Positions 33,913 through 43,294 of a stretch of 64,000 nt of DNA are shown here, piece by piece. The stretch's first letter is position 1; every line of letters starts with the position of its first letter. The DNA is from Sporomusa ovata DSM 2662 (GTDB lineage: Bacteria > Bacillota > Negativicutes > Sporomusales > Sporomusaceae), in contig NZ_ASXP01000001.1 in NCBI RefSeq assembly GCF_000445445.1, forward strand, positions 976,501 through 1,040,500. Reading direction: 5' to 3'. Below the pieces are notes generated by a model. The model searched no databases and was not told the origin of the DNA. It saw nothing but the letters and a program-made list of their open reading frames with translations. The translations under genes were made by a program, and so were the position numbers.

Positions 33913-34539
33913 ATGCCGTACATAAAAGATCCAATGGCTATTGAGACGCGCAGTATGGAAATTATTGCGCCCTATCTGGCTGATTTTCATTTAGATGAAC
34001 AGACAATCAAGGTATATTCGCGAATCATTCATGCTGCCGGCGACCCGGATTATGCGAATATAATAAAAGTGCACCCGGAGGCCATAGCGGCAGGTATTGC
34101 TGCCCTTAAGGCCGGCTGTAATATTTTTTGTGATGTTGAAATGGTGCGCACAGGCATTAATAAACGGCGGTTGGCCGAATTTGGCGGCCAGGCGTTTTGT
34201 TTGGTGGCCGATGAGACAGTGGCTAAGGAAGCTAAGGCAGCCGGTATTACCCGCTCGATGGCGGCGATGCGTAAATTTGGTACACAGCTTAATGGTGCCA
34301 TTGTGGCTATTGGCAATGCACCAACCGCGCTGTTTGAAGTACTGACAATGATTAAAGAAGATAATATTAAACCGGCACTTATTATTGGTGTGCCTGTTGG
34401 TTTTGTTGGTGCCGCTGAATCGAAGGAATTGCTGCATACAACGGCAACTGTGCCGTATATTACTGTGCTGGGCAATAAAGGTGGCAGTCCGATCGCGGCT
34501 GCCTCTGTCAATGCCGTCATGTATATGTTAGGCCGCTAA
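33913..34539 (+). CDS. cbiC: Cobalt-precorrin-8 methylmutase CbiC
   Basis: Moves the methyl group from C11 to C12 to give cobyrinate. The 208 residues contain SRIIHAAGDPDY with the catalytic histidine, DVEMVRTGI and VGFVGAAESKELL. AAGGAGG lies 8-9 nt before the ATG. The dispersed repeat follows it before cbiA. Confidence 0.94.
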   Translation: MPYIKDPMAIETRSMEIIAPYLADFHLDEQTIKVYSRIIHAAGDPDYANIIKVHPEAIAAGIAALKAGCNIFCDVEMVRTGINKRRLAEFGGQAFCLVADETVAKEAKAAGITRSMAAMRKFGTQLNGAIVAIGNAPTALFEVLTMIKEDNIKPALIIGVPVGFVGAAESKELLHTTATVPYITVLGNKGGSPIAAASVNAVMYMLGR

Positions 34540-34560
34540 ACGATAAGCAATCCATTAAAC

Positions 34561-34674
34561 AAGTTTACAGGCGCAGGCGGGTGGTGTATTGACAACGCTC
34601 CACCACTGGCGTTTGACTTCCGCTTTTGCCAACACACCACCCGCCTGCAAAAATTTTTAACACGTTGTATATAG
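34561..34674. repeat. Dispersed inverted-repeat element, full copy
   Basis: GCAGGCGGGTGGTGT (34573-34587) and ACACCACCCGCCTGC (34634-34648) are perfectly complementary over 15 bp. Inside, AACGC (34594-34598) pairs with GCGTT (34609-34613). Flanks include AAGTTTACAG on the left and TTTTTAACACGTTGTATATAG on the right. Related sequences occur at 16705-16772 and 59084-59127. It sits between cbiC and cbiA inside the B12 operon and encodes nothing recognisable. Confidence 0.8.
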
Positions 34675-34689
34675 ACTGGAGGGGTGCGC

Positions 34690-36087
34690 ATGGCCCAATT
34701 GAATATTCCCAGAGTTGTCATTGCCGGCGTTAATAGTGGTGTTGGTAAAACAACCATCGTAACCGGGATGCTCGCGGCTTTATCCAGGCGCGGCTTTAAA
34801 GTCCAATCCTATAAAGTGGGCCCTGATTATATTGATCCGGGTTTCCATCGCTTAGCCAGTGGTAAAAGTGCGCATAATCTTGATTCCTGGCTGGTGCCGC
34901 CAGAATTATTGGCAGATATATTTACCAGTACGGCAGCCCAAAACGATATTGCCATTATTGAGGGCGTTATGGGACTGTATGATGGCGGGCGCGCTGGTGT
35001 TAGCAGTACGGCAACTGTGGCGAAATTGCTAAAGGCGCCGGTAGTACTGGTAATTGATGCTAAATCAATGGGCGAGAGCGCGGCGGCTATTGCGCTCGGC
35101 TTTAAACTGTATGATTCAAAAGTGGATTTGGCTGGGGTCATTATTAACAGACTTGGCTCAGAAAGTCATAAGCTGATGGTATGTGAGGCCATGGATAGAC
35201 TGGGAATTCCGGTTATTGGCACAGTTTTCCGCAATAATGAGCTTAGTATGCCAGAACGCCACCTTGGTTTAACACCAGTTACTGAGCAGGATGCGGCAGC
35301 TGTGGTAGAAAAAATAGGACAGCAAGTGGCAGAGCAGGTGGACTTAGATAAGCTGGTGACTGTGGCTAAAACTGCCAGTCCGCTGCCAAAGCATAGTGCA
35401 CCGGCAAAGAGCAAGCATAATCAGACACCAATCCGTATTGGCGTAGCCCAGGATGATGTTTTCACTTTTTACTATCCATCAAGTCTGGAAGTTTTAGCAG
35501 AGTTTGGTGCGGAAATTATTCCTTTCAGCCCGCTTATGGATAAACAATTGCCTATAGTTGACGGTATTATATTAGGCGGTGGTTTTCCAGAAATGTTTGT
35601 CAGGGAATTATCAGTCAATATTGGCATGCGGCAGGATATACTGCAGGCTGCTAAGGCCGGTATGCCGATATATGCTGAGTGTGGTGGACTGATGTACCTG
35701 GCACGGCAAATTACAGATTTTGATGGTCAGACATATGATATGGCCGGCGTTATTCCGGCCGTATGCCAGATGCAGTCTAAACTGGAAACCGTAGGCTATG
35801 TGGAAGCTAAAGCCTTAACCAACAATGTACTTTGTACGACTGGGGAAAGTCTGCGGGGGCATGAATTTCATTTTTCCCGGATGTTGCCTGAGGTAAGCAG
35901 TGCAGAGTTTCCGTGGGCCTTTGCATTTAAAAAAATGCGGACAGGTACTATTTATCAGGGCGGCTATGCGGCTGGAAATGTGTTAGCCTCTTATCTGCAT
36001 ATGCATTTTGCGGGCAATAGACAAGCTGCTGAGCAGTTCGTCACGCGGTGTGCTCAGTACAGGCAACTAGCAGGACAGGAGATGTAG
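34690..36087 (+). CDS. cbiA: Cobyrinate a,c-diamide synthase CbiA
   Basis: ATP- and glutamine-dependent amidation of the a and c side chains. The 465 residues have P-loop GVNSGVGKTT, YKVGPDYIDPGFH and a C-terminal class I glutamine amidotransferase domain with the nucleophile in AECGGLMYL and a GHEFHFS ending motif. The ATG at 34690 has GGAGG 7 nt upstream; the GTG at 34684 overlaps that site. Confidence 0.94.
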   Translation: MAQLNIPRVVIAGVNSGVGKTTIVTGMLAALSRRGFKVQSYKVGPDYIDPGFHRLASGKSAHNLDSWLVPPELLADIFTSTAAQNDIAIIEGVMGLYDGGRAGVSSTATVAKLLKAPVVLVIDAKSMGESAAAIALGFKLYDSKVDLAGVIINRLGSESHKLMVCEAMDRLGIPVIGTVFRNNELSMPERHLGLTPVTEQDAAAVVEKIGQQVAEQVDLDKLVTVAKTASPLPKHSAPAKSKHNQTPIRIGVAQDDVFTFYYPSSLEVLAEFGAEIIPFSPLMDKQLPIVDGIILGGGFPEMFVRELSVNIGMRQDILQAAKAGMPIYAECGGLMYLARQITDFDGQTYDMAGVIPAVCQMQSKLETVGYVEAKALTNNVLCTTGESLRGHEFHFSRMLPEVSSAEFPWAFAFKKMRTGTIYQGGYAAGNVLASYLHMHFAGNRQAAEQFVTRCAQYRQLAGQEM

Positions 36088-36092
36088 CTACG

Positions 36093-36674
36093 ATGGCAGG
36101 TAAAATTGTTTTGGTTACCGGCGGTGCCCGCAGTGGAAAAAGTACATTTGCTGAACAGATAGCCGCTCGCGGTGGAGGGAGGGTAGCATACATTGCTACT
36201 GCTCAAATCTATGATGAGGAAATGGAAGAACGGGTGAGTATTCATCAAAGCCGCCGTCCCGCCAACTGGCTGACTTTTGAAGCTCCTTATAATGCCGATG
36301 AGGCTATGGCAAAAGCAGCTTTGAGTGCAGATACGGTGTTATTTGATTGTTTGACACTCTATACCAGTAACTTACTCTTGGCACCTAAGGCACCAAGTGA
36401 CAGGGAAGAACGCCGGCAAGCTGTGCTTGGCAGCATTGAAAAATTACTGGCAAGTGCTAAACAGGGAAATTGTGATGTGATCTTTGTTTCTAACGAAGTT
36501 GGCTTAGGAATTGTGCCAGATAATGCATTGGCTCGCGAATATCGTGATGTGGCGGGGCTTGTCAATCAAATGGTAGCGGCTAATGCGGATGAAGTATATT
36601 TGGTAGTAAGTGGTTTGGCTGTTGAGCTAAAAAAAATAGCCGTTAGTCTGAAGGAGAGTGAACTTAATGGCTAA
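36093..36674 (+). CDS. cobU: Adenosylcobinamide kinase/guanylyltransferase CobU
   Basis: Bifunctional enzyme that phosphorylates adenosylcobinamide and transfers GMP to it. The 193 residues have P-loop GGARSGKSTFAE, the guanylylated histidine in IHQSRRPANW and VSNEVGLGIVP. The ATG at 36093 has AGGAG upstream; the longer frame from 36048 lies inside cbiA. It overlaps cbiP by 8 nt. Confidence 0.94.
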   Translation: MAGKIVLVTGGARSGKSTFAEQIAARGGGRVAYIATAQIYDEEMEERVSIHQSRRPANWLTFEAPYNADEAMAKAALSADTVLFDCLTLYTSNLLLAPKAPSDREERRQAVLGSIEKLLASAKQGNCDVIFVSNEVGLGIVPDNALAREYRDVAGLVNQMVAANADEVYLVVSGLAVELKKIAVSLKESELNG

Positions 36675-38199
36675 AGCAATTATGCTGCAGGGAACAAGCT
36701 CCCATGTTGGCAAAAGCATTTTAACTACGGCGTTATGCCGGATTTTTAAACAGGATGGTCAGAAGGTAACCCCATTTAAAGCCCAAAATATGGCCCTTAA
36801 CTCTTATGTTACCAAAACTGGTGGCGAAATGGGCCGGGCACAAGTGGCTCAGGCCGAAGCTGCCGGATTGGACCCGACTGTCGAAATGAACCCGGTATTA
36901 CTAAAACCGACAGGTAATTCCTGTTCACAGGTCATTGTTATGGGCAAGCCTGTGGGTAACATGTCAGCAAAGGAATATCATGCCGGTTATAGTCTGAAGG
37001 CTCTGGGGGTAGTGACCGAGTGTATCCAAAAGCTGCACCAAGACTTTGATACTATTGTCATTGAAGGAGCCGGCAGCCCGGCGGAGGTTAACCTTAAAGA
37101 CAATGACATTGTTAATATGCGTGTTGCTAAACTGGCTGGCGCACCAGTGCTGCTTATTGCCGATATTGATAGGGGCGGAGCTTTAGCTTCTATTGTCGGG
37201 ACACTGGAACTGCTAGACCCGGATGAACGTGCGTTGATCAAAGGTCTGATTATTAATAAATTCCGGGGCGATATTACCTTACTGAAACCAGCATTGGATT
37301 TTCTTGAAGTTAAGACAGGAAAGCCGGTTATTGGTGTTGTGCCGCATCTTGACAGGCTGGGGATTGATGATGAAGATTCTGTATCACTGGAGGATAAAGA
37401 GCAACCGGAGAAAGTCAGCGAGCTTGATATCGCCGTATTGCGTTTGCCGAAGATATCCAACTTTACTGATTTTGATGCCTTAGCTAATGAAAGTGATGTC
37501 CAGGTGAGATATGTGCGCCAGGGGGAAGCTATTGGCAAACCCGATCTGATTATCCTGCCAGGCAGTAAAAATACCACGGAAGATTTATTGTATCTTCGCC
37601 ACAATGGCTATGAACAGGAGCTTATCAAGCTGGCTAAAAGCGGTACGCCGCTTGTGGGCATCTGCGGTGGTTATCAGATGCTGGGGCGGGAAGTACAAGA
37701 CCCTGAACATACAGAGTCAGACCTGGACAAAGTTATGGGCTTAGGTCTTATCGACAGTATTACGATCTTCGAAGCCAATAAAGTAACCCATCAAGTTAAG
37801 GCGGCGGCGTGTAACCATAAGTTTTTAGGGATTAATTATAGCGGTCACAACTTGGCCGGTTATGAAATTCATATGGGTCGTACCCAGTTTTTATCCCCGG
37901 TAGATGCTGCTTTTACTATTGTCACCCGGTCAGGTAAGTCAGTACAGTTGACTGACGGCGCTATTTCTGCCGACGGTTTGGTTATGGGTACCTATATCCA
38001 CGGGATTTTTGACAATGACACCTATCGGCGGGCGGTGCTGGATGCGCTGAGAGTGCGCAAAGGGTTAGCACCGTTAGGAGTAATCAAGGATACGCAAGCG
38101 CTTAAAGATGCTGCCTATAACCGGTTGGCTGACGTTGTCCGGCAGGGTCTGGATATGGATCTCATCTACCGGATTATGAACGAAAATAATGGTAGATAG
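36667..38199 (+). CDS. cbiP: Cobyric acid synthase CbiP
   Basis: Amidates the b, d, e and g side chains. The 510 residues have N-terminal IMLQGTSSHVGKSIL, KAQNMALNSYVTKTGGEMGRAQ and a C-terminal glutamine amidotransferase with the nucleophile in GICGGYQMLG and YIHGIFDN. AAGGAG lies 10 nt before the ATG at 36667. cbiB follows after 2 nt. Confidence 0.94.
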   Translation: MAKAIMLQGTSSHVGKSILTTALCRIFKQDGQKVTPFKAQNMALNSYVTKTGGEMGRAQVAQAEAAGLDPTVEMNPVLLKPTGNSCSQVIVMGKPVGNMSAKEYHAGYSLKALGVVTECIQKLHQDFDTIVIEGAGSPAEVNLKDNDIVNMRVAKLAGAPVLLIADIDRGGALASIVGTLELLDPDERALIKGLIINKFRGDITLLKPALDFLEVKTGKPVIGVVPHLDRLGIDDEDSVSLEDKEQPEKVSELDIAVLRLPKISNFTDFDALANESDVQVRYVRQGEAIGKPDLIILPGSKNTTEDLLYLRHNGYEQELIKLAKSGTPLVGICGGYQMLGREVQDPEHTESDLDKVMGLGLIDSITIFEANKVTHQVKAAACNHKFLGINYSGHNLAGYEIHMGRTQFLSPVDAAFTIVTRSGKSVQLTDGAISADGLVMGTYIHGIFDNDTYRRAVLDALRVRKGLAPLGVIKDTQALKDAAYNRLADVVRQGLDMDLIYRIMNENNGR

Positions 38200-38201
38200 C
38201 G

Positions 38202-39158
38202 ATGACAGAGTATGTAATAGTCGGAGCAGTCATCCTTGACCGCTTGGTTGGCGATCCGCGGACAGCGCTTCATCCGGTAGTTATTATCGGCAATTTTATT
38301 GCCTGGTTGGAACGACGGCTTTTGCAAGCCACTCATTCACCGGTTTATAAAAAGCTGACTGGTGCAGTCCTCGTCATTAGTGTGCTGGCAGTAGTATATG
38401 GCGTAGTGTGGCTGGTTATGCTGGCTTTAAATTCGCTTCATTCCTGGGCTGGTTATATTGGCGGTGCAGTGCTGTTATCGTTTACGATATCAACAAGAAG
38501 TTTGGCGGAAGCCGGACGGGAGATAGCAGGCTTTCTGAATAGCGGCAATATGGAACAGGCCCGCTATAAGGTGGGCTGGATTGTCGGGCGGGATACCGCT
38601 GAACTTAATACTGCCGAAGTGACCCGGGCCACTGTGGAGACAGTGGCGGAGAACATTGTAGATGGCATTATCTCACCGCTTTTTTATGCTGCAATCGGCG
38701 GCGTACCGTTGGCTTTTTTATATCGTGCAGTTAATACCCTGGACTCGATGGTTGGCTATAAGAACGAAAAATACCGGGATTTCGGCATGGCTGCCGCCCG
38801 GGTTGATGATGGTTTTAACTATATTCCCGCGAGAATTACCGGTTTACTGATTATTTTGGCAGCTGTTTTGCTCAAACAGGATGCGAGTGGTGCTTTTCAG
38901 GCCATCAAGCGCGATGCGGTTAAGCATCCCAGCCCCAACAGCGGTTATTCTGAGGCTGGTGTGGCCGGGGCATTAGGGATTAGACTGGGTGGGCTTAATT
39001 ATTATGGCGGGGTGGCCTCGTTGCGTGCTTATATGGGTGAGGCCAAGTGTGAGCTTGAGCCAATACATATTGAGAACACGATTCATATTATGTATGTGGT
39101 GACAATTTTGTTTGTTGCAGGGACATTAGCTTGTAAATGGTTGTTTGCTTATCTATAG
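38202..39158 (+). CDS. cbiB: Adenosylcobinamide-phosphate synthase CbiB
   Basis: Integral membrane enzyme attaching (R)-1-amino-2-propanol phosphate to cobyric acid. The 318 residues have about five hydrophobic segments, ILDRLVGDPRTALHPVV at the N-terminus, ETVAENIVDGIISPLFYA and a HPSPNSGYSEAGVAGALG motif. It is coupled to cbiP. Confidence 0.93.
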   Translation: MTEYVIVGAVILDRLVGDPRTALHPVVIIGNFIAWLERRLLQATHSPVYKKLTGAVLVISVLAVVYGVVWLVMLALNSLHSWAGYIGGAVLLSFTISTRSLAEAGREIAGFLNSGNMEQARYKVGWIVGRDTAELNTAEVTRATVETVAENIVDGIISPLFYAAIGGVPLAFLYRAVNTLDSMVGYKNEKYRDFGMAAARVDDGFNYIPARITGLLIILAAVLLKQDASGAFQAIKRDAVKHPSPNSGYSEAGVAGALGIRLGGLNYYGGVASLRAYMGEAKCELEPIHIENTIHIMYVVTILFVAGTLACKWLFAYL

Positions 39159-39186
39159 GCAGCCATTCGAGGTGGAGGAATAAAGG

Positions 39187-39912
39187 GTGAAAGACTTTTT
39201 TACCGGATTACAGTTTCTTACCCGCATTCGGCTGGTAGAGCAAAATGATTGGTCACCAGAAAGCTTTGGGCGTAGTGTTAAATATTTTACCTTGATTGGT
39301 GCTATTATTGGCTTGATTTTGGCTGGACTGAATTATGTTTTTAGTCAGTTCTTACCATCCCATGTGCTGGCAGCGGTCCTTATTATAGCTGAGATTGTGC
39401 TTACCGGCGGGTTGCATTGTGATGGTTTTATGGATACGGCTGATGGCGTATTTTCCGGCCGTTCCCGGGAACGCATGCTGGAGATTATGAAGGATAGCCG
39501 GGTTGGTGCGAACGGCGTAGTGGCCTTTGGTCTATTACTGCTGCTGAAGTATTCACTTATTATAGATATGACACCGACAATGTTATTTGCTGCGCTTATT
39601 ACGATGCCGGTGGCAGGGCGCATGGTTATGGTAATCAGTATTACTTCGTTTTCCTATGCACGTCCAGAAGGCATGGGGAAAGCCTTCGCGCAATATGCCG
39701 GTCATGCTACCTTAGGTATTGCTGCTGTTATTGCTATTGCCGTGGTTGCTGCCTTAGGTGTCCGGGCCTCAATTAGTGCCGGTGGAGCCGTTGTGGCCGG
39801 AATATTGACAGCTCGTTATTTGGCTGCTGTTTTGGGTGGTTTAACTGGCGATACCTATGGCGCTGTTACTGAATTGACCGAATTAGCAGTATTGCTCCTA
39901 TTTGTAATCTAA
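39187..39912 (+). CDS. cobS: Adenosylcobinamide-GDP ribazoletransferase CobS
   Basis: Membrane enzyme joining the lower-ligand riboside to adenosylcobinamide-GDP. The 241 residues carry GGLHCDGFMDTADGVFSG, an aspartate motif of the CobS family, and several hydrophobic helices. The start is GTG at 39187 with GGTGGAGG upstream. No cobT is present, so the lower base is not indicated by this operon. Confidence 0.93.
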   Translation: MKDFFTGLQFLTRIRLVEQNDWSPESFGRSVKYFTLIGAIIGLILAGLNYVFSQFLPSHVLAAVLIIAEIVLTGGLHCDGFMDTADGVFSGRSRERMLEIMKDSRVGANGVVAFGLLLLLKYSLIIDMTPTMLFAALITMPVAGRMVMVISITSFSYARPEGMGKAFAQYAGHATLGIAAVIAIAVVAALGVRASISAGGAVVAGILTARYLAAVLGGLTGDTYGAVTELTELAVLLLFVI

Positions 39913-39950
39913 AGGAAATAAGATTCAATCACTGAAAGGCAGACTTTTCA

Positions 39951-40832
39951 ATGACGATTAAAGTTAAAGCACCCGGCTCATGCGGCGAATTAGTGCAGGG
40001 TACAATAAATGGCGTCAACTTCTTAATTACCTGTCCGGTGGATTGGTATTCTGAAGTTACTGTAGTTTCCGGGGATAGTATGGTACATACTGAGCCGAAG
40101 ACTGCCACAGCTGTGTCCAGGACATTTGAATATCTGAATATTTCAGGCAACCTTGGTTTAACTGTGAAATCTGATTTGCCGGTAGGCAAGGGTATGGCAT
40201 CAAGCAGTGCCGATATTAGTGCTGCTTGTCAGGCTGCTGCACTGGCCGTGGCAGGCCGGCTCCTGTCTTGTGACGAGATTGCCGATATTGCTTTAACCAT
40301 TGAACCAACTGATGGTATTTTCTATCCGGGAATTATTATGTTTGATCATGTAGAGGGCAAAATTCGCCGCTTTTTAGGCAAGCCCCCGCCAATATATATT
40401 GCTGTTTTCGATGTTGGCGGTCAAGTCGATACACTGGCTTTTAACCACCGTAAGGATCTAGCCGCTTTAAATCAAGCGAAAGAGCCGCAGATTATGGCTG
40501 CCGCTACATTAGTGGCCAAAGGCCTGGAAACTGGTGATGCGCGGCTCATTGGCCAGGGAGCGACGATGAGTGCTGTAGCTAATCAATCAATACTATATAA
40601 GCCTTGTCTGGAACAGGTTATAACGATTAGCCGGGATTTTGGTGCTGTCGGCATCTGCGCCGCTCATAGCGGCACAGTTTTGGGTGTTATGTTTAGTGCA
40701 ACTGCCATGAACGGCCATGAAAATTGTATCAGGGAAATAAGCCGTGTCTGCTCGGCAGTAGTCTATCTCAAGACTGTTCGCTTAATTGCCGGCGGGCTTA
40801 TCATAACAGGAGATGATGGTTGTGATTGCTGA
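39951..40832 (+). CDS. L-threonine kinase, PduX-like (GHMP kinase)
   Basis: A 293-residue GHMP-family kinase with N-terminal VKAPGSCGELVQGTI and the ATP loop PVGKGMASSSADISAA. PduX makes L-threonine O-3-phosphate for CobD, and the following gene is cobD, which strongly supports that role. GAAAGG-like sequence lies before the ATG. Confidence 0.87.
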   Translation: MTIKVKAPGSCGELVQGTINGVNFLITCPVDWYSEVTVVSGDSMVHTEPKTATAVSRTFEYLNISGNLGLTVKSDLPVGKGMASSSADISAACQAAALAVAGRLLSCDEIADIALTIEPTDGIFYPGIIMFDHVEGKIRRFLGKPPPIYIAVFDVGGQVDTLAFNHRKDLAALNQAKEPQIMAAATLVAKGLETGDARLIGQGATMSAVANQSILYKPCLEQVITISRDFGAVGICAAHSGTVLGVMFSATAMNGHENCIREISRVCSAVVYLKTVRLIAGGLIITGDDGCDC

Positions 40833-41922
40833 CAAGCAGATAAATAGCTTTGTTCACGGCGGTAATGTGCATGCTTGGGCCAGAGAGAGCGCTGGTGAGT
40901 TAGCAAATATACTAGACTATAGTGCGAATATCAATCCGCTGGGCTTGGCTGATAGTGTTCGGAAAGCTATAATTCAGTCAGTAGACCAGGTGGTTCATTA
41001 TCCGGATGTAGAGGCTGCGCTGTTGAAAGCAGCGATAAGCAGTCACTATCACGTGGATGTTGCGCGGATTACGGCTGGCAATGGTGCCGTTGAATTGTTA
41101 TATGTGTTGACCCATACGCTGCGTCCTAAGCGGGTACTAATTCCCGCGCCTGCTTTTAGCGAATATGAGCGGGCTGCCAGGGCAGCTGGGGCGGCAATTG
41201 AGTATGCCTATTTAGTACCGGCAGATGGCTTTACCATCAATGTAGAGGAGTTGGGCAGCCGGCTAAATGGAATAGACATGGTTTTTATTGGCAATCCTAA
41301 TAATCCGACAGGTATGCTCATGACTGTCAGCCAAATAGAGTGTTTATTGAGAGCAGCCAGGCAGACGGGAACAATAGTCGTTGTTGACGAATCCTTTATG
41401 GACTTTATCATCGGTGATCAGGACTATACCTGTAGGCCATTGCTTAAGCAATACGATAATCTGGTAATTATCCATTCACTGACAAAGTTTTATGCCATTC
41501 CCGGTCTCAGACTTGGTTTTGCGTTGACTCATCCTGGTTTAGCGCCTAAGCTTCATGCTGCTAAAGATCCATGGAATGTTAACTTATTGGCACAAACCTC
41601 CGGTGTGGCTGCTTTAGCAGATACGGAGTATCAAGCAAAGAGCCGGGAGACTGTGAAGGTTGAAAAAAATAGATTCTATACCAGCCTAAAAGCCCTGCCA
41701 GGATTAAAGCCATTTGTGCCGGCTGTTAACTACATTTTAATAGATATAAGCCCAAGTGGCTGGACTGCACCGCAATTGCGGCAGGTACTCGCTGCCCAGA
41801 GTATTTTAATTCGTGATTGTAGTAATTATCCGGGATTATCTAGTAGTTATGTGCGGGTAGCTGTTAAGCTCAATGAACAAAACAAAATTTTGCTCCAATG
41901 GTTAGAGCAGGTATTGAGGTGA
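40822..41922 (+). CDS. cobD: L-threonine-O-3-phosphate decarboxylase CobD
   Basis: PLP-dependent enzyme producing (R)-1-amino-2-propanol phosphate for CbiB. About 366 residues of the class I aminotransferase fold: NPNNPTGML, VVDESFMDF and the PLP-binding lysine in HSLTKFYAIPGLRLGF. AGGAG (40808-40812) directly abuts ATGs at 40813 and 40816 but is 9 nt from the GTG at 40822, which I prefer. It overlaps the pduX-like gene by 11 nt. Confidence 0.92.
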   Translation: MIADKQINSFVHGGNVHAWARESAGELANILDYSANINPLGLADSVRKAIIQSVDQVVHYPDVEAALLKAAISSHYHVDVARITAGNGAVELLYVLTHTLRPKRVLIPAPAFSEYERAARAAGAAIEYAYLVPADGFTINVEELGSRLNGIDMVFIGNPNNPTGMLMTVSQIECLLRAARQTGTIVVVDESFMDFIIGDQDYTCRPLLKQYDNLVIIHSLTKFYAIPGLRLGFALTHPGLAPKLHAAKDPWNVNLLAQTSGVAALADTEYQAKSRETVKVEKNRFYTSLKALPGLKPFVPAVNYILIDISPSGWTAPQLRQVLAAQSILIRDCSNYPGLSSSYVRVAVKLNEQNKILLQWLEQVLR

Positions 41923-41926
41923 AGCT

Positions 41927-42535
41927 ATGACTCGATTAATAGTAGTACGCCACGGGCAGACAGTGTGGAATTTAGAACGAAAATATCAGGGACACAGCGA
42001 TATTGCGCTGACAGACAAAGGGCTTAGGCAAGCGGAGGCCGTTGGCGCGCGTTTAGCTGAAGAAAAAATTGATGCCGTTTATGCCAGTGATTTATCGCGC
42101 GCTTTCAAAACAGCGGAATACATTGCGGCCAAGCATAGCCTAACGGTAAGTGTTGTTCCCGCCTTACGGGAAATAAAGTTTGGCGACTGGGAAGGTCTCA
42201 CTTATGAACAAATTTCTGCGCAATGGCCAGGGCTGCTGGGTAAGTTATGGACAACTCCTGATGAACTTCAAATACCAGGCGGGGAGAGCTTTCAACAGCT
42301 CAAAGAACGAGCTTATGCGGCTATCGAAAAAATTGTAGCGGCACATCCGGATCAGACGGTAGCAGTAGTAGCCCATGGCGGCACAATTGGCACAATTTTA
42401 TGCGCTATGCTTGGCATTCATTTGAATCATGTGTGGAACATCAGACAGGATAACACAGCCGTCAATATCATTGAATATTACGATGGCCGGCCGACAATTA
42501 CGTTACTAAATTGTGTTCGCCACTTAGTAGAATAG
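41927..42535 (+). CDS. cobC: Alpha-ribazole phosphatase CobC (histidine phosphatase)
   Basis: A 202-residue phosphoglycerate-mutase-like phosphatase with VVRHGQTVWN at the N-terminus and the second histidine in VVAHGGTIG. Position at the end of the B12 operon supports the alpha-ribazole-phosphate role in nucleotide-loop assembly; sequence alone would also allow a general histidine phosphatase. It starts 4 nt after cobD. Confidence 0.87.
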   Translation: MTRLIVVRHGQTVWNLERKYQGHSDIALTDKGLRQAEAVGARLAEEKIDAVYASDLSRAFKTAEYIAAKHSLTVSVVPALREIKFGDWEGLTYEQISAQWPGLLGKLWTTPDELQIPGGESFQQLKERAYAAIEKIVAAHPDQTVAVVAHGGTIGTILCAMLGIHLNHVWNIRQDNTAVNIIEYYDGRPTITLLNCVRHLVE

Positions 42536-42560
42536 AGAGCAATATAGGGATGTGAGGCCG

Positions 42561-42887
42561 ATGAACTTATTTGATTTGCCCAAGATATTGCCAGCGGAAG
42601 AACTGGCTGAAACGCTGCTGCCTGACCAGGGGGTTTTGATTGAACGGATTATTTCAACAGGGCAAGTATCGCCGCCAGATTTTTGGTATGACCAGGAACG
42701 GGACGAATGGGTGGTTGTATTGCAGGGCGAGGCCGTTCTTCAATGGAAAAATGGGAGCGATCAAAAGCTTTTAGCCGGTGATTGGGTTTGTATTCCTGCT
42801 CATAAGCGGCATCGGGTTTCCTATACCTCGAAGGAACCGCCATGTATCTGGCTGGCTGTTCATGGAAGATTAGTGGTAAATCTTTGA
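42561..42887 (+). CDS. Small cupin-domain protein
   Basis: A 108-residue single-domain cupin. ERDEWVVVLQGEAVLQW and LAGDWVCIPAHKRHRVSY are cupin motifs 1 and 2, though one motif-1 histidine pair is incomplete. The ATG at 42561 is preferred to the GTG at 42552. It lies 25 nt after cobC and before a terminator, so it is probably the last gene of the B12 transcript. Function and ligand are unknown. Confidence 0.8.
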   Translation: MNLFDLPKILPAEELAETLLPDQGVLIERIISTGQVSPPDFWYDQERDEWVVVLQGEAVLQWKNGSDQKLLAGDWVCIPAHKRHRVSYTSKEPPCIWLAVHGRLVVNL

Positions 42888-42998
42888 GAAATGTGAAATG
42901 TAAAAGATGTCGATTGCGTGAGAAGTTTGATATTATGCTACTGCCAAGCTTTCCTACAGAGCAGCAGGCAGACTCATGACAAAATGAAATGACTAGAG

Positions 42999-43030
42999 AT
43001 ACTCCTTTGCAAAAAAGGAGTATTTTTTTT
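42999..43030 (+). terminator. Terminator of the B12 operon
   Basis: ATACTCCTTT and AAAGGAGTAT form a perfect 10-bp stem with a GCAAA loop followed by a run of seven or more T. Confidence 0.85.
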
Positions 43031-43234
43031 TGCCTGATACAAACAAATCATACCGGAAATGGCTTTCTTATACATAATTGCATGATTTATAAAGGGAATT
43101 TATGGTTCTTCATAGAATTAATAATATATTAATAATTTCAAAAGTAACTTTATGATAGAAATACTCATTAGGTTTGGTATCTGTACCGACATTATTTTGT
43201 TTTTACAGCATAACTAAATTCGTCGGCCGATATA

Positions 43235-43265
43235 GTTAGTCGCGTGCTATTGCGACTGACTTTTT
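43235..43265 (+). terminator. Terminator-like hairpin upstream of the broken transporter gene
   Basis: GTTAGTCGC and GCGACTGAC pair with one mismatch over 9 positions and are followed by TTTTT. It lies 30 nt before the transporter pseudogene and could have been an attenuator for it. Confidence 0.55.
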
Positions 43266-43294
43266 ATATTTAAAAGCAGAATAGGAGACCAGTA

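Larger units (their letters stand above)
42888..43294. other. 407-nt intergenic stretch at the edge of the accessory island
   Basis: No coding sequence is visible. It contains the operon terminator at 42999-43030, an AAAGGGA-N17-GAATT motif at 43091-43119 and a second terminator-like hairpin at 43235-43265. The rest is A/T-rich. Confidence 0.6.
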
